DNA from: Devosia nitrariae
Lineage (GTDB): Bacteria; Pseudomonadota; Alphaproteobacteria; Rhizobiales; Devosiaceae
Length of the DNA stretch: 64,000 bases
Assembly: GCF_030160115.1 (NCBI RefSeq)
Contig: NZ_BSNS01000007.1
Location: 1-64,000 of the forward strand
Direction of reading: 5' to 3'
The position numbers and the translations under genes are program-made. Shown piece after piece: positions 25,834-35,688 of this stretch. Below the pieces are notes generated by a model. That model was not told where the DNA came from, searched no databases, and saw only the letters and a list, made by a program, of their open reading frames with translations. The number at the start of each line of letters is the position of its first letter. The first letter of the stretch is position 1.

Positions 25834-26222
25834 CTCACGACCTCCCTGACTGGCCTCGCGACCGAAATCAGTTCCCGGATCGTCGGGTCAGCCGAGCAGC
25901 ATAGAGCAACCCAGCACCACCGACAATCGGGCCCTGCCATGCGACGCCCGCGATCACTCACGATCTAAAGGCCATGGCCGAGTTGACCGCTGACAACGCA
26001 TCACCCCGGCGCCGCCTTGCCAAACGCCAAGCCCCCGCCTACGATCCCGCCATGTTCAGACCTGCGAACATTGCTGCTCTCCCCATCCCGGCCACTCTCG
26101 GTGGTTTCGGTCGTCGAGGTATGGGCGTCTTCGGCTAGACGCGGGGCTCGGCACGCGCCGTCTCCGCCCGACCGGAGACGTAAAGCTTAAAGCCACATCC
26201 CCATACTTCAAAAGAGAGCGAC
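25834..26222. other. 389-bp non-coding gap with a hairpin before the GlyRS-like gene
   Basis: No convincing gene is seen. An 8-bp perfect stem (CGTCTCCG 26159-26166 with CGGAGACG 26173-26180) lies about 40 bases before the ATG at 26223, and the bases between are A-rich. A short open frame of 28 codons (26052-26138) has no ribosome site. The long leader and hairpin could be a regulatory leader, but no base changes or alternative pairing can be shown. Confidence 0.35.
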
Positions 26223-26978
26223 ATGCTTTCCCTTTACGATGCCAACGGGCTCGTCCACTGGACCGAGCGCGAAATCCGCCTGCGCGACAGCGCCGTCATC
26301 CACCTTTCCGCTGAAGTCTCGGCGGCCCTCAAAGGCCTCAATCCTGCCTGGGACATTCGCCGCGTCGAGGCGCCCCTGCTGACCCCGCGCAGCCTCATTT
26401 CCGAGGCCTACGGACCCGACGACATCTTCGTGCAGCAGCGCTTGTCGAATCACGACCACGAGCTGGTGCTGAGGCCCGAAACCACCCCCTCGACCTATGT
26501 CTATATGACCCACCTGCTCACCGCGCACGCCAAGGTGCGGCTGCCGCTCTGCGTATGGCAGGCTGGCAAGTCGTTCCGCCGCGAGCAGGACCAGGCGACC
26601 AGGCATGTGCGGTTGAAGGAGTTCTGGCAGATGGAATTCCAGTGCGCCTACGCCGCCGACACGGCCAACGACTACCACACCGCCATGCTGGAGCCGGTGC
26701 GGCGCATGCTGGCGGCGGTGACCCGGCTGCCCACCCGCATCGTTCCCTCGGACCGGCTGCCCGCCTATTCCGAAGTCACCATGGACGTCGAGGTCGACAA
26801 CGGCGACAAATGGATGGAGGTCGCCTCCATCTCCCGCCGCACCGATTTCCCGACGACGGTCCCGGTCCCCGGCAAGTCCGGCACGCGCGAGATGGCGGTC
26901 AAGGTGCTCGAGATCGCCATCGGCCTCGACCGCTGCGTCTACAACTGGTCGATCGCCGACGCGCGCGAGACCGTGTGA
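26223..26978 (+). CDS. Free-standing class II aminoacyl-tRNA synthetase catalytic core (glycyl-tRNA synthetase-like)
   Basis: This 251-residue protein is almost entirely a class II synthetase core. Residues 82-94 read VLRPETTPSTYVY, like the alpha2-type GlyRS. Motif 2 is VWQAGKSFRREQDQATRHVR plus LKEFWQMEFQC, with the Arg that holds ATP. Motif 3 is EIAIGLDRCVYN (GxDR). There is no anticodon-binding domain; full GlyRS enzymes are much longer. Alphaproteobacteria normally use the alpha2-beta2 GlyQS enzyme, so this is a paralogue. It could adenylate glycine or another amino acid for a carrier or small molecule, or act on tRNA in a reduced way. Its ribosome site is AGAGAG. Confidence 0.8.
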   Translation: MLSLYDANGLVHWTEREIRLRDSAVIHLSAEVSAALKGLNPAWDIRRVEAPLLTPRSLISEAYGPDDIFVQQRLSNHDHELVLRPETTPSTYVYMTHLLTAHAKVRLPLCVWQAGKSFRREQDQATRHVRLKEFWQMEFQCAYAADTANDYHTAMLEPVRRMLAAVTRLPTRIVPSDRLPAYSEVTMDVEVDNGDKWMEVASISRRTDFPTTVPVPGKSGTREMAVKVLEIAIGLDRCVYNWSIADARETV

Positions 26979-27049
26979 ACCCGGCCGCAGGGGGACCATC
27001 CCCCTGCGGCCTCCCGCTTCTCAGGCCCCGTTGGCTGCGTGGTAGCTTT

Positions 27050-27808
27050 CTACTCCACCAGGCCGAGCATTGGCCCAAAGCCTCCGTGCCAGGAGAAATC
27101 TCGCCGGCCCAGCGCCGGATCGTAGATGCCCGTGCCGCGCCCTCCATCGAGGAACAGCGCGTCCGGGCATTGCAAATGGTCTCTGAACAGCCGGGCGAAG
27201 TCGTGGAAATTGACGTTGCCATCGCTGATGGCCAGGCGGACGAGGTCGCCTTCACATACGCCAACGCCGCTCCTACGCGTGCGGTCGGAGGAACCGGGGA
27301 TGAACACCGGATGCACTTCGCCATCGATCACCAGCATCGGGCCCGATTGTGTGGCGTACCGGGCCGGTGGCCGCTGCGCATCGAACGCCTCGGTGGTCAA
27401 CACCCCTGCTCCCGCCTCGCCGATAAAGAAGACCCCGTTGGGTTTCTTGTAGAAATTGGGCACCTGCCCCGGCGCTGCTTCGACGGAAGTCGTGTTGAGC
27501 GGGCGCAGTTCGTCGCCATCTTCGATATAAAGACCCATGGGTGTGAAGTCGCGTAGGTACATGCCGGCGTTCATGGCAAAGGCGAGCCTGTGCCCCTCAG
27601 CTGCCACTGCATCGCTCAGGTGTCCGAAGTGCCGATAGGGTCCCCCATCCTGCGGCTTCCAGAAGAGCCGCAGATTCCCGATTGCAGGATCCACCGTGCA
27701 GACGATGTAGCCGTTGCCCTCAAAGCGCTCAGGCGTACAATGCTGCGCCTGCGCCTGCGACACCAACAACATAAGCAACAGAACCATCACACGCATCGCC
27801 ACACCCAT
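27050..27808 (-). CDS. Exported phosphodiester glycosidase-like (NAGPA domain) protein
   Basis: This is a 252-residue protein. The signal peptide is MGVAMRVMVLLLMLLVSQAQ; the ATG at 27808 has GGGAGG nine bases upstream. The mature part shows the NAGPA (phosphodiester glycosidase) pattern: LAFAMNAGMYLRDFTPMGLYI, PNGVFFIGEAGAGVLTTEAF, YATQSGPMLVIDG and CPDALFLDGGRGTGIYDP. The family removes sugar from phosphodiester bonds in the envelope or acts on unknown glycans. Single gene. Confidence 0.82.
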   Translation of the reverse strand: MGVAMRVMVLLLMLLVSQAQAQHCTPERFEGNGYIVCTVDPAIGNLRLFWKPQDGGPYRHFGHLSDAVAAEGHRLAFAMNAGMYLRDFTPMGLYIEDGDELRPLNTTSVEAAPGQVPNFYKKPNGVFFIGEAGAGVLTTEAFDAQRPPARYATQSGPMLVIDGEVHPVFIPGSSDRTRRSGVGVCEGDLVRLAISDGNVNFHDFARLFRDHLQCPDALFLDGGRGTGIYDPALGRRDFSWHGGFGPMLGLVE

Positions 27809-27924
27809 CACCGTTGCCTCCCTCGTTGCTGCGCATGTCGCAGGTAGACAGCGAATGTGACGATTACGGGAAAGGCTGCGGAAGAGTAAGCTGCAGCGGC
27901 GATCCCATCCGGCGGACCACGAGA

Positions 27925-28455
<531 letters not shown>

Positions 28456-28590
28456 ACTCTCATTCTCCTCCCAAGCGCCACGCGACCGAGGCGCATTCCC
28501 ACATGGTCTGCGCTAGAGCGCAGTCAGATTTGATATGTGCTTGCCCCGTCCATCCAGAGAGCGCCAGCCAGAGAGCGACGGCGCGATGCC

Positions 28591-29220
28591 CTATAAGGTG
28601 CCGGGCCGCCACGGTTCGTGCTCGTGCGCGAGCCAGACCAGCTCGGGGTCGAGCGCGCGCACCCGCAACTGACCTTCGGTGTGCGGCTCGTCAAGCTCGC
28701 CAAACCAGACCGCCACGTCGCCGCCAACGACGACCGGGCGCCCGCCGGTCTCGACGACGACGACCTGCATGCCGGCTGTGTGGCCCGGCGCCGGGACGAG
28801 CCGCAGCCCGGCAAGCAGCTCGAGTTCGCCGTCGACCGGCACATACCGCACCCCGGGCGCATCGACCCACTCGCGAATGGGGTACTCTTTCTCGTCGCTG
28901 TGGGCGTCGTCGAGCTCGCGACGCTGGACGTAGATCGGCTTGCCGGCGAAGAGGTGGTTGCCGCCGCAATGGTCGGCGTGCAGATGCGTGTTGACGACGA
29001 TGTCGATGCCGGCGAGGTCGAGGTCCTGCTCGCTCAGTGGATAGAGGCGGGGATTGAAAGCGGCGACCACCGCCGGGTGCAGCTCCGTCATGCCGGTGTC
29101 GACCAATATACGCGCATCGGGATGGTCGATGACGTGCACGTAGACCGGCATCACCTCCCCCTCGACATGCAGGTCGGCAACGAGGATCGGCGTGATGGTG
29201 ATTGACCCGGAGGCGCTCAT
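28591..29220 (-). CDS. N-acyl-homoserine-lactonase-like metallo-beta-lactamase-fold hydrolase
   Basis: This is a 209-residue MBL-fold protein. The metal motif VVNTHLHADHCGGNHLF (His79, His81, Asp83, His84) is complete; a further His lies in APGHTAGMQVV and the bridging Asp in VVGGDVAVWF. The early segment LVDTGMTELHPAVV fits the AttM/AiiA group of AHL lactonases. The enzyme probably opens a lactone ring; the natural substrate is unknown. No quorum-sensing gene lies nearby. ATG 29220 follows GGAGA. Confidence 0.8.
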   Translation of the reverse strand: MSASGSITITPILVADLHVEGEVMPVYVHVIDHPDARILVDTGMTELHPAVVAAFNPRLYPLSEQDLDLAGIDIVVNTHLHADHCGGNHLFAGKPIYVQRRELDDAHSDEKEYPIREWVDAPGVRYVPVDGELELLAGLRLVPAPGHTAGMQVVVVETGGRPVVVGGDVAVWFGELDEPHTEGQLRVRALDPELVWLAHEHEPWRPGTL

Positions 29221-29240
29221 CTTTTCATCTCCGTCAACAT

Positions 29241-29321
29241 TTACACGCTGCCTGCCGGGCCGCGCATGTCTCCGATGAAGTGGCGGAAGAGCGCGGAGCT
29301 TGGCTCAAACGCCATATGGTC
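29241..29321 (-). pseudogene. Duplicated N-terminal fragment of a dihydrofolate reductase-family gene
   Basis: Twenty-six codons read DHMAFEPSSALFRHFIGDMR then GPAGSV and a TAA stop. They closely match DHMAFEPGPTLFRHFIEEAQ then GQAGSV in the intact gene at 27925-28455, where the next codon is TAC. At the DNA level the block GATGAAGTGGCGGAAGAGCG is identical. It is a partial paralogous copy, with no start and no remainder. Confidence 0.7.
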
Positions 29322-29610
29322 ACGCGGCGCATCCGCCTTTCCGATTGCATTATGCAACCGGTTGTAAGCTGAGTCAACTGATCTAACCGGCAATCGGCTT
29401 TTGGGGTGCGCGAACGGACGGCGGGCTACTGGGACCTGGTGACGGACGCGCTGGATGGCCTGAATGTGGCGCATTGCACCCAATCGGAACGGGACCAGCT
29501 CTGGTCCGCAGCGCAGGCGCCCTGATCCAGCCGGGCGCTGAAGCCGGCCACGAATAGCGGCTGGAACGGCGCGGTCGGCAAGAGGGTTATGGTCTATCAG
29601 GAGAGCCTGG
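29322..29610. other. Non-coding remainder between lactonase and DUF2270 genes
   Basis: No intact gene is seen. A plus-strand frame of about 34 codons (about 29419-29523) reads TAGYWDLVTDALDGLNVAHC and then ERDQLWSAAQAP with a stop; it has no start or ribosome site and could be a gene end left by deletion. I do not recognise its family. Confidence 0.3.
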
Positions 29611-30315
29611 ATGACCGACATGCTGGGTGCACCCGAGCCTCACCAACTCACGCTTCCGGCCAGCCCCGCCGAGCGTACCAACGCGCTGATCCACTATTAC
29701 AGGGCCGAGATTGGCCGCATGGCCAGTTGGCGTGACCGCATCGACCGCACCAGCAACTGGGCGATCACCGTGGTGGCGGCGCTGCTTTCGGTATCGCTGT
29801 CGACCCCGGACTCGCATCACGGCGTGCTGCTGTTCGCGATGCTCCTTGTCTCGTTGCTGCTGCTGGTCGAAGCGCGGCGTTACAGGTTCTTCGATGTCTA
29901 TCGGGCGCGGGTGCGCCTCATGGAGCGGCAATATTTCGCGCAGGTGCTGGTGCCGTCGCAAAAGCCCGACCTGGCCTGGACCCGGGCGCTCGCCGCGGAC
30001 CTGCTGGCGCCCAGGTTCCTCATCTCGCTTTCCAGCGCACTAACGCGACGACTGCGCCGGAACTACATCTGGATGTATCTCATCCTGCTGCTGGCCTGGG
30101 TGGTCAAGCTCACCTCGGTCAAGCTGCAGGCCGAAAGCCCGACGGATTCGCGCCTGCAGCCGCTCTACCGCCTCCTCGCCAACGCGGCCCTCGGCCCGGT
30201 CGCCGGCTGGGTCGTGGTGCTGACGATTGTCGTCTTCTACCTGTGGCTCGCCTATTTCACCCTGCGCCCCCGCCGCCGCGCCGGCGAAATGCTGCATGGC
30301 GACGTGCATGTCTGA
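29611..30315 (+). CDS. DUF2270 membrane protein
   Basis: This is a 234-residue inner-membrane protein with four hydrophobic segments (WAITVVAALLSVSLS; LLFAMLLVSLLLLVEA; WMYLILLLAWVVKLTSVKL; VAGWVVVLTIVVFYLWLAYF). The central motif EARRYRFFDVYRARVRLMER is the signature of the DUF2270 family. Function is unknown. The ATG follows AGGAG, and the gene stands alone. Confidence 0.85.
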   Translation: MTDMLGAPEPHQLTLPASPAERTNALIHYYRAEIGRMASWRDRIDRTSNWAITVVAALLSVSLSTPDSHHGVLLFAMLLVSLLLLVEARRYRFFDVYRARVRLMERQYFAQVLVPSQKPDLAWTRALAADLLAPRFLISLSSALTRRLRRNYIWMYLILLLAWVVKLTSVKLQAESPTDSRLQPLYRLLANAALGPVAGWVVVLTIVVFYLWLAYFTLRPRRRAGEMLHGDVHV

Positions 30316-30452
30316 GCCCACAGTTCCTCAACGAGCGCACCTACGATTAACAGGTCGATGGCGGTCGTCCAGACTGGAAGCAGACCGCTATCTGCCGGTG
30401 AAATCGGATGGCAACCTGATCTGCAACAGCAGCGGCCGGCGGATCGCCTACG

Positions 30453-30893
30453 TCAAGCGCAATTGCGTTGTGGAACGGCAGATATCGCACTTCGAACCAT
30501 GGCAGGGATGTCGAACCCCGTTGCCAGTTCCAGTTTGCTGGCTTCGGCGGGAGAGAACCAGCCTGCATCGTTCGCATCATCGCCAGCCACCGGCTCTCCA
30601 GAGACCCAGTTGCACAGGACGGGGACAATGACGAAATGGTGTTTGATCGCGCCGGTTTGATTCTCGTCGATAGCTTCTACAGCGGGAAGTATTGCCTCGA
30701 CCTTGGCGACAATGGAGGTTTCCTCCGAAAGCTCGCGCAGGACAGCAGCCACAATCCCCTCGCCGAACTCCACTTTGCCGCCGGGAAAACTCCATCGATT
30801 CATGTCAGGTTCTTTCGAGCGTCGGATCATGAGCATCTTCCCGTTCTTGAAAAGAATGGCGACGACACCGACGACAGGTTTTCTGCTTTGCAT
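30453..30893 (-). CDS. NUDIX hydrolase
   Basis: This is a 146-residue protein. The Nudix box is GGKVEFGEGIVAAVLRELSE then ETSI, matching G-x5-E-x7-R-E-x-x-E-E. The leading strand VVGVVAILFKNGKMLMIRRS and WSFPGGK are typical of sanitising or nucleotide-sugar hydrolases. The ATG at 30893 is chosen; a TTG at 30911 in the same frame would add six residues. It hydrolyses a nucleoside-diphosphate-linked compound; the substrate is unknown. Confidence 0.9.
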   Translation of the reverse strand: MQSRKPVVGVVAILFKNGKMLMIRRSKEPDMNRWSFPGGKVEFGEGIVAAVLRELSEETSIVAKVEAILPAVEAIDENQTGAIKHHFVIVPVLCNWVSGEPVAGDDANDAGWFSPAEASKLELATGFDIPAMVRSAISAVPQRNCA

Positions 30894-31015
30894 GACGACT
30901 AGATACCCCAAGAGCCATCAGCCAGCAGGTCTGATGCATCAATGATGCGCACATGGCCCTGCCGCCCTGATAGCCCATCGGGAGGGCAGGAAGAAGCCGA
31001 CGAAGACCGCCAGGC

Positions 31016-31975
31016 TCAAACCTGGCTCTCCTGTCCGGCGTGGGCTTTGAGCTTTGCTATGAAGTCCTTCATGATCGGGTTTCGGTGCACGTGCGAAACA
31101 TAGCGCATCGCGTGCCGGCCCCGGTCGACGCTCCAGGTCATCTGGTCGGTGAGGACTGGCGTCGGGACCAGGACACTCGGTGCCCAGTCGGGGTCGAGCA
31201 GAAAGGCGACCGCGGCCATGTCCCAGATCTCCTTTGCCCATCCCTCTTGATCATCGGAATATTCCTTGAAGCGCATGGACAGGAATTCCCCGATCGCGCC
31301 ATGCGGCTCGACATAGCGCTCGATTTCGGGAACCGTGGAGTGGAGGTGCGAAACGACGCCCATGCAGGGGACCTGGACGAGCGGCACGCCGCTGTCGAAC
31401 AGGACCTGTGCCCCACCCACGTCCTGCATCAGGTTGAATTCCCGGGTGTGGGGCCATTCAAGGGCATGGCCGCCGAGCCAGACGACGACCATCCGGTCGA
31501 TGATCTCCGGCGCTTTGATGAGGGCAGACGCGACATTGCTGATCGCCCCTATGGCGATGACATAGAGCGGATTTTTCGGGCTGCCCGCTTTGGCGCGCGC
31601 GATGAGATCATCGACAGCCGGTGCCTCTCGCGCGATCTTTTCCGGCCCGACATAAGCATTGACGCCACGATGGACGAAGCCTTCAGCCGAGCGCCCGAGC
31701 CGTTCCAGGAGGCGCAGGATCTCCTGATAACTCAGTTCCATGCCGTGCCCCGGCCCGTCGGAGCGGCTGTTGTGGAAGGGCGCGGCGTAGATGGCTTCGA
31801 CCGCCAGCCGCTGGGGCGAAAGCAGCATCTGCACCAGGGCGAACTGATCGTCGATCTCGTTATAGGTATCCGTGTCGAGCACCACGCGGATCCTGCCGGC
31901 CGGAGGTTCAAGCAGGCGAAGGCGCTCCGTCTCGCTGATGGCGAACTCCGGGCGGGTCTGTTTGGGCTGGAACAT
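31016..31975 (-). CDS. Nucleoside hydrolase (IUNH family)
   Basis: This is a 319-residue protein. The calcium-binding N-terminal motif reads RVVLDTDTYNEIDDQFALVQ (DxDxxxxxDD). Later family segments are LYVIAIGAISNVASALI, VWLGGHALEW and the EFNLMQDVGGAQVLFDSGVP region, which contributes Asn/Asp to ribose binding. The family hydrolyses ribonucleosides to base and ribose in the cytoplasm. The His seen in inosine-uridine enzymes is not placed here, so base preference is open. Single gene. Confidence 0.88.
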   Translation of the reverse strand: MFQPKQTRPEFAISETERLRLLEPPAGRIRVVLDTDTYNEIDDQFALVQMLLSPQRLAVEAIYAAPFHNSRSDGPGHGMELSYQEILRLLERLGRSAEGFVHRGVNAYVGPEKIAREAPAVDDLIARAKAGSPKNPLYVIAIGAISNVASALIKAPEIIDRMVVVWLGGHALEWPHTREFNLMQDVGGAQVLFDSGVPLVQVPCMGVVSHLHSTVPEIERYVEPHGAIGEFLSMRFKEYSDDQEGWAKEIWDMAAVAFLLDPDWAPSVLVPTPVLTDQMTWSVDRGRHAMRYVSHVHRNPIMKDFIAKLKAHAGQESQV

Positions 31976-32083
31976 CGCTTGTCCTCGACAAATAGGGTCT
32001 GGCCTGACGGCCGATGACGATACCGATCCGTCGACACGATGGAAGCGGGAAAGCTTTCTGCCTGCAGCGTGCCAGGCTAGCCG

Positions 32084-32959
32084 TCACGGCGCTTCCAGTA
32101 CCGTTCGGCACGCCCCGGGCAGGTCGGCCAGCGTCAGCGGCGGGGATGGTGGCGTGGTGCTCGGCCGATAGGGGGCGTCGGTGAACCAGTAGGCGAGCTC
32201 TTCGCCGCAGCCGTCGCCGGGCGGTACCGGAGCCTGGTCGGAACACGAGGCCACGCCCGCCGGGCACGCGAGCCTGACATGGATGTGATCGTCGTGGCCG
32301 TACCAGGGGCGGACCTTCCGGAGGAAGCTGCGGTCCCGCCAGTTGATCGCGCAGAGTGACCTCTTGATGCCCGGCGCAACGAAGATCCGCGCGACCCCGG
32401 GCAGTTGCGCCGCGCGGTAGATGAGCAGGCGCTGCGCTTCGCCAAAGCGCGCGGGGTCAACGTCGCGCGTACCCGTCTTCAACACCGAAACCGCTGAGAG
32501 GTTTTCGCGCTCCTCAGCGCTGAGGACATGATTGGGCATCGGCTGCAACCAGATGTCGACATCGAGCCCGGTCTGATGCGAGGCGTGTCCGCTCTTCATC
32601 GGCCCGCCGCGTGCTTGACCCATGTCGCCGACGAGAATCCCCGGCCAGCCATCCTGCACCGCAGCCTCTGCCAGTCCCTCGATGTATCGGACAAGTTCGG
32701 GCGTCCCCCAATGCCGGTCGCGCGACAACCGCATGGCCTGCCATCCCGGCCCATTCGCCGGCAACTGCACCGCTCCCGCGACGCAGCCCTTCGCATGACC
32801 GCCAATCGGTGCGGAGGGGCCGCCGGTCGCATTGTGCACCGCGCCAAAAAAGTCGCGGGCCGGCTGCTGCGCAAACCCGGCCGAGGTAAGCAGCAGGAAA
32901 ACAATGGAAGCCAAACCCAGCAGGCGGAGAAGCATCGAGGTCACCGGCAAGCGAATCAT
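32084..32959 (-). CDS. mepA: Penicillin-insensitive murein endopeptidase
   Basis: This is a 291-residue exported LAS-type metallopeptidase. The signal peptide runs to about residue 31 (AGFAQQ). The zinc site is visible: MKSGHASHQTGLDVDIWLQP (His125/His128, Asp133) and WYGHDDHIHVRLAC (His225/His227 region). The early SIGGHAKGCVAG-like segment (PIGGHAKGCVAGAVQLP) is typical of MepA. It cuts D-Ala-meso-DAP cross-links in peptidoglycan during growth. The C-terminal tail is proline-rich, beyond the usual length. An alternative start is Met9. Confidence 0.92.
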   Translation of the reverse strand: MIRLPVTSMLLRLLGLASIVFLLLTSAGFAQQPARDFFGAVHNATGGPSAPIGGHAKGCVAGAVQLPANGPGWQAMRLSRDRHWGTPELVRYIEGLAEAAVQDGWPGILVGDMGQARGGPMKSGHASHQTGLDVDIWLQPMPNHVLSAEERENLSAVSVLKTGTRDVDPARFGEAQRLLIYRAAQLPGVARIFVAPGIKRSLCAINWRDRSFLRKVRPWYGHDDHIHVRLACPAGVASCSDQAPVPPGDGCGEELAYWFTDAPYRPSTTPPSPPLTLADLPGACRTVLEAP

Positions 32960-33223
32960 ACCTAATTATAGCGGCGAACGTTGCCGCTGTGCGGCTCGGC
33001 CGCAGCACAAACAGGTGTCGCCGCGGCTGGCCTGCCAGCCAATGGGTGTGGTAATCGAAGGGATTTTCGGGCCTCGGCCGGGCGCCATGTCGGCGTCGTC
33101 CTGCCGCCTGCATCGGTTCGTCTCTTCGATGTGACCACCAAAAAAGTACTGCACGAGAGCGGGATGCGAAAAAGTGGCACCGGTTTTTCCCGCGACAACA
33201 AAACCCTGAGAGAGGTCCATCGC

Positions 33224-35315
33224 ATGGCCACCGCGGATGAAATCTGGGGCTCATCCCGGCGCGATGTCCTGTTGGCGGTGATCGACCGGATCGTGCCGGC
33301 CGATCAGGATCCCGGCGCAACCGGGTTCGGAGCTGACCAGTATCTGCGTGCCCAGCTCGAAGGAGATGCAAGAGGCAAGGCCGGCCCCATAGCGGCGGGG
33401 CTGGATCTTCTTGCCAAGGAGGCAGCGACCCTCGGCGCCCCCTTCCACGACCTTGCTCCCGAGGTGCAGAACAGCCTTCTCGGCGCGATCCAGGAGCAGG
33501 ACTGGTTCATGGATCTGGTGATCCTGACCCAGGAAGGCGTCTATGCCGATCCGGCCAATGGCGGCAATATCGACGCTGCAGCCTGGCGCATGGTCGGCTA
33601 CGAACATGGACTGCCGGACGGGCCTTCGGGCCCGCAGTCCGTTCCTCCCCATCCGCCAAGAGCGCTTGGCGCCGGCGGATCGGAGGACCATGACGTCATC
33701 GTCATCGGAGCCGGCGCGGCAGGCGGGGTCATGGCCTGCCGCCTGGCGGAATCGGGCCATTCGGTCCTGCTCCTCGAGCGAGGGCGCGAGCTGACATATC
33801 TGAGCAACGGCCACCGCGACCATCTGCGCAATCACCGCCTCGCCAGATATGGGCACAATACCGGGCCGGAGCTCACCGGGAATCCACGCGTTTGCGTTGG
33901 CCCGGAGGGCCGGCCTCACATCGTGCGCCCGCATGAGCAGGACTACCACAACATCGCCTCGGGCGTGGGCAGCGGCACATCGCTGTTTGGCGGTCTTGCA
34001 TGGCGCTTCCACCCCGACGACTTCCGCATGGCCAGCCGCTATGGCGTGCCCGAAGGCTCATCTCTGGTGGATTGGCCCATCGGCTATGATGACCTCGCCC
34101 CGTTCTATGATTGGGTGGAATGGGAAATCGGCGTTGCCGGCGATGCGGGACGCAAACAGCGGCCCGCGGACGCGTGGTTACCCGATGCCGCCCCTGGCCC
34201 CGTCCCTGCGCACGAAGGTGCTGGCGCGAGGGGCGCAAGCGCTCGAGTTCACGACGTTCACCCCGCCCATTCTGGTCAACACGGTTCCGCGCGCCGGCCG
34301 CGATGCCTGCTGTCATTGCGGCTCCTGTGTCGGGTTCCCCTGCCCCACCGACGCCAAGAACGGAACGCAGAACACGATGATCCCGCGGGCCTTGGCCACC
34401 GGACGCACGACCCTGATCACCGGCGCCCACGTCACGGTCATCGAACAGGACGACAACGGACATGTTATTGGAGCGCGCTACCTGACCGATGCCGAAACGG
34501 GCCCGCGTGAGCATTTCGCACGGGCAAAAGCCGTGGTCGTTTGCGCGGGTGCCATCGAGACGGCGCGACTGCTGCTTCTGTCGGCAAGCTCTGCCCATCC
34601 CGATGGGCTGGGCAATCACTCCGACCAGGTCGGACGCCATTTGCAGGGGCACTATTATCCCGCCGTCTTTGGCCTCTTCGATGAAGACGTCCACCCTTCC
34701 GACGGCCCCGGCGTTTCCATCGCAACGACCGACTTCACCCACGGAAATGACGGGATCATCGGCGGCGCGATGATCGCCGACGACTTCGTCATGTTGCCGA
34801 CGGTGTTCTTTCACCAGGCGTTGCCGCCTGACGTCAGGCGATGGGGGTCGGACGCAAAGGACTTCATGCGAGCCAACTTCCGTCGTGTGGCCAAGATTAC
34901 CGGTCCGGTCCATGAAATCCCGGACCCAGGCTGCCGTGTGCGACTGGCCGACTTCACCGACCGTTTCGACCTGCGCGTTGCGCGGCTTTCAGGCCAGGTG
35001 CATGTGGAGACGATCCGTACGGCAGAGTTCATCAGCCACAGGTCTGCTGACTGGCTCGCAGCGTCCGGAGCCAGGCACACCTGGCGTTCCCCGATCGTCA
35101 GGCGGCTATCTGCAGGACAGCATCAGGCGGGAACCTGTCGGATGGGAACGGAACCGGCGTCCTCGGTCACCGACCAATATGGCCGCGTCTGGGGCCACGC
35201 AAACCTCTTTGTTTGCGACGGAAGCCTTCACCCCACCAACGGCGCCTACAACCCTGTCCTGACGATCATGGCCATGGCTGCCCGCAACTCGCAGGCCATC
35301 TCACAAACCATCTGA
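33224..35315 (+). pseudogene. GMC oxidoreductase fused to a gluconate 2-dehydrogenase subunit 3 domain, frameshifted
   Basis: From the ATG at 33224 (after GAGAGAGG) the first frame encodes a gluconate-2-dehydrogenase subunit-3-like domain (SSRRDVLLAVIDRIVPADQ, about 140 residues). A GMC flavoprotein follows, with the FAD motif VIVIGAGAAGGVMACRLAES. Near 34150 the reading changes frame: upstream ends EIGVAGDAG, downstream resumes as NSGPRTRGYPMPPLAP in another frame and runs to FVCDGSLHPTNGAYNPVLTI, the GMC end. One extra base between 34150 and 34155 explains it. The downstream frame alone has no FAD motif, so the gene is either inactive or mis-sequenced. Confidence 0.85.
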
Positions 35316-35688
35316 ATTCTGCGCTCCGGTTGCAGCCCGGTTCTCGCAATATGTGAGCGGCCTGACGGCAACGGCAACCCCGGGGCCCGGACGTTCCGCT
35401 TCGAGCCGGAAGCGGACTGCGCCATGCCGCCCTGTTACGTCTGAGGTGGGCCGAAGGGAGGCCGTTCGCTATCGGGACGAAGTAGCAGCATCACTCCGTT
35501 CATCTGACGACCCTTGCTGTCAATTGGCGTCGGACACGACAAAGGGCTCGATTGATCCCTTTGCCGACATCTGGGCAGACCCCACCATTCCGACAGGATC
35601 TACAGGCGAAGCGGGAAGCCCCCGGCTGCAGCAGTGTGTCACTGGGCCTCTGTCTGACCCGAAGGTTGGAGCCCCGACATTCCTGCCG
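35316..35688. other. 373-bp gap without a gene
   Basis: No intact gene is seen between the GMC oxidoreductase and the convergent SDR gene. A plus-strand open frame from 35353 runs on into the SDR gene antisense and has no family pattern. Termination signals for the convergent pair are expected here, but no clear GC-rich hairpin with a T run was found. Confidence 0.4.

Noticed and set aside
28503..28994. Arg/Ala-rich plus-strand frame over the lactonase gene
   Set aside because: Composition typical of a high-GC shadow frame; the minus-strand lactonase has full motifs.
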